A stretch of 64,000 nucleotides of DNA from Rufibacter psychrotolerans (GTDB lineage Bacteria > Bacteroidota > Bacteroidia > Cytophagales > Hymenobacteraceae): the NCBI RefSeq assembly GCF_016924645.1, contig NZ_JAFFJV010000011.1, forward strand, positions 248,001 through 312,000, given 5' to 3'. This document shows positions 63,479-64,000 of this stretch, piece after piece (the stretch's first letter is position 1; each line of letters begins with the position of its first letter). The translations under genes were made by a program, and so were the position numbers. Under the pieces are notes generated by a model. The model searched no databases. It was not told the origin of the DNA and saw only the letters and a list, made by a program, of their open reading frames with translations.

Positions 63479-64000
63479 TCAGCCCTTGAGCCAGTCGGTG
63501 ATGAGGCGATAGGAGATGGAGAGGGCCGGCGGAAGCTTGATCTCCCCGCGGTCTACCAACCGCTGCAGTTCCGGGCGGGTGAACCAGTGGGCATCCTCAA
63601 TCTCAGCGGGGTCCAGCTTGATGGCATCGGATGCGGCCTCGGCCATGAAGCCCACCATGATGGACGCCGGAAAAGGCCAGGGCTGCGAGGAATGGTACTC
63701 CACGTGGTGCACGGGCAGGCCCACTTCCTCCTGAACTTCGCGGGCCACGGCGCTTTCCAGGGTTTCGCCCGGTTCCAGAAAGCCGGCCACCGAGGCGTAC
63801 ATGCCAGCGGGCCAGGACGCCTGCCGGGCCAGGAGGCCCCTGCCCTGGTGGGTGACCATGGTGATCACGGCCGTGTCGGTGCGCGGAAAATGCGAGGTGT
63901 GGCAGGCCGGGTTGGTGCACTGGCGCACGTGGCCTGCCTCTTTGGAGAGGGTGGGGGCGCCGCACACGCTGCAGAAGTGGTGCTGCCGGTTCCAGTGGAT
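63479..64000 (-). CDS. nudC: NAD+ diphosphatase NudC, 3' part of gene
   Basis: The gene runs off the right edge, so the N-terminus is missing. The visible 173 residues begin HWNRQHHFCSVCGAPT and include the zinc ribbon (CxxC, then CTNPACH), the Nudix box (GFLEPGETLESAVAREVQEEVG) and the NudC hallmark SQPWPFPASIMVGF. NudC splits NADH or NAD+ to NMN and AMP and removes NAD caps from RNA. The minus-strand gene is convergent with the thioesterase. Confidence 0.95.
   Translation of the reverse strand: MHWNRQHHFCSVCGAPTLSKEAGHVRQCTNPACHTSHFPRTDTAVITMVTHQGRGLLARQASWPAGMYASVAGFLEPGETLESAVAREVQEEVGLPVHHVEYHSSQPWPFPASIMVGFMAEAASDAIKLDPAEIEDAHWFTRPELQRLVDRGEIKLPPALSISYRLITDWLKG

Noticed and set aside
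1..64000. CRISPR array, prophage or replication origin
   Set aside because: The dispersed repeats are spaced by whole genes, not by short spacers, and no cas, integrase, phage structural or dnaA-type genes were seen.

Overview
The window looks like the chromosome of an aerobic Bacteroidota bacterium, most likely of the Hymenobacteraceae (Rufibacter/Pontibacter-like). This rests on gene families and is not proven: a T9SS type A C-terminal sorting domain, two TonB-dependent receptors with carboxypeptidase-regulatory N-termini, GH97/GH127/GH51 glycosidases, a LeuT-like transporter with a tiny single-helix partner, and TAnnTTTG promoter boxes instead of strong Shine-Dalgarno sites. GC is moderate, a little above half. 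No prophage, CRISPR array, rRNA or intact insertion sequence was seen.

Layout. 0.2-26 kb is a same-strand catabolic block. It holds an NSS/LeuT transporter with its small subunit, secreted peptidases (M1, two S9/DPP-type, DUF885), a cytosolic Xaa-Pro aminopeptidase, a complete four-gene trans-4-hydroxy-L-proline pathway with a divergent AraC-type regulator, and three secreted glycosidases (GH97, GH127, GH51). 26-33 kb is an accessory-looking stretch: a truncated defence-type domain protein, a secreted HExxH protein, a beta-helix protein and a large T9SS-exported repeat protein. 33.8-40.4 kb (minus) is an overlapping four-gene signalling operon: a giant hybrid kinase, CheR, CheB and a response-regulator kinase. 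40.7-51 kb holds a DUF1259 protein, an AHSA1-type gene broken by a stop codon, a GMC oxidoreductase, small unknowns, a TcmP-like protein and a fused FAD/Fe-S dehydrogenase. 51-64 kb holds two TonB-type receptors, a ChrB-domain/AraC regulator with the ChrA chromate transporter, a tRNA-Cys-like gene, a TetR-thioesterase pair and the 3' part of nudC.

How the genes may work together. The first 26 kb reads as a system for eating hydroxyproline-rich glycoproteins, above all plant extensins. GH97 (with the retaining-type Asp, so possibly an alpha-galactosidase), GH51 (alpha-L-Araf) and GH127 (beta-L-Araf, the sugar linked to Hyp) would strip the glycans. DPP-type peptidases and an Xaa-Pro aminopeptidase would cut the imino-acid-rich backbone. 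The NSS transporter could import amino acids, and the Hyp pathway would turn hydroxyproline into 2-oxoglutarate. This is an inference from co-location and family chemistry.

A second signal runs across the whole window: about twenty copies of a dispersed imperfect palindrome of roughly 40 bp, with a TTTTCnnGAAAA-like centre and GTTTT/AAAAC outer arms. Almost all copies are intergenic and none were seen inside the accessory stretch at 26-33 kb.
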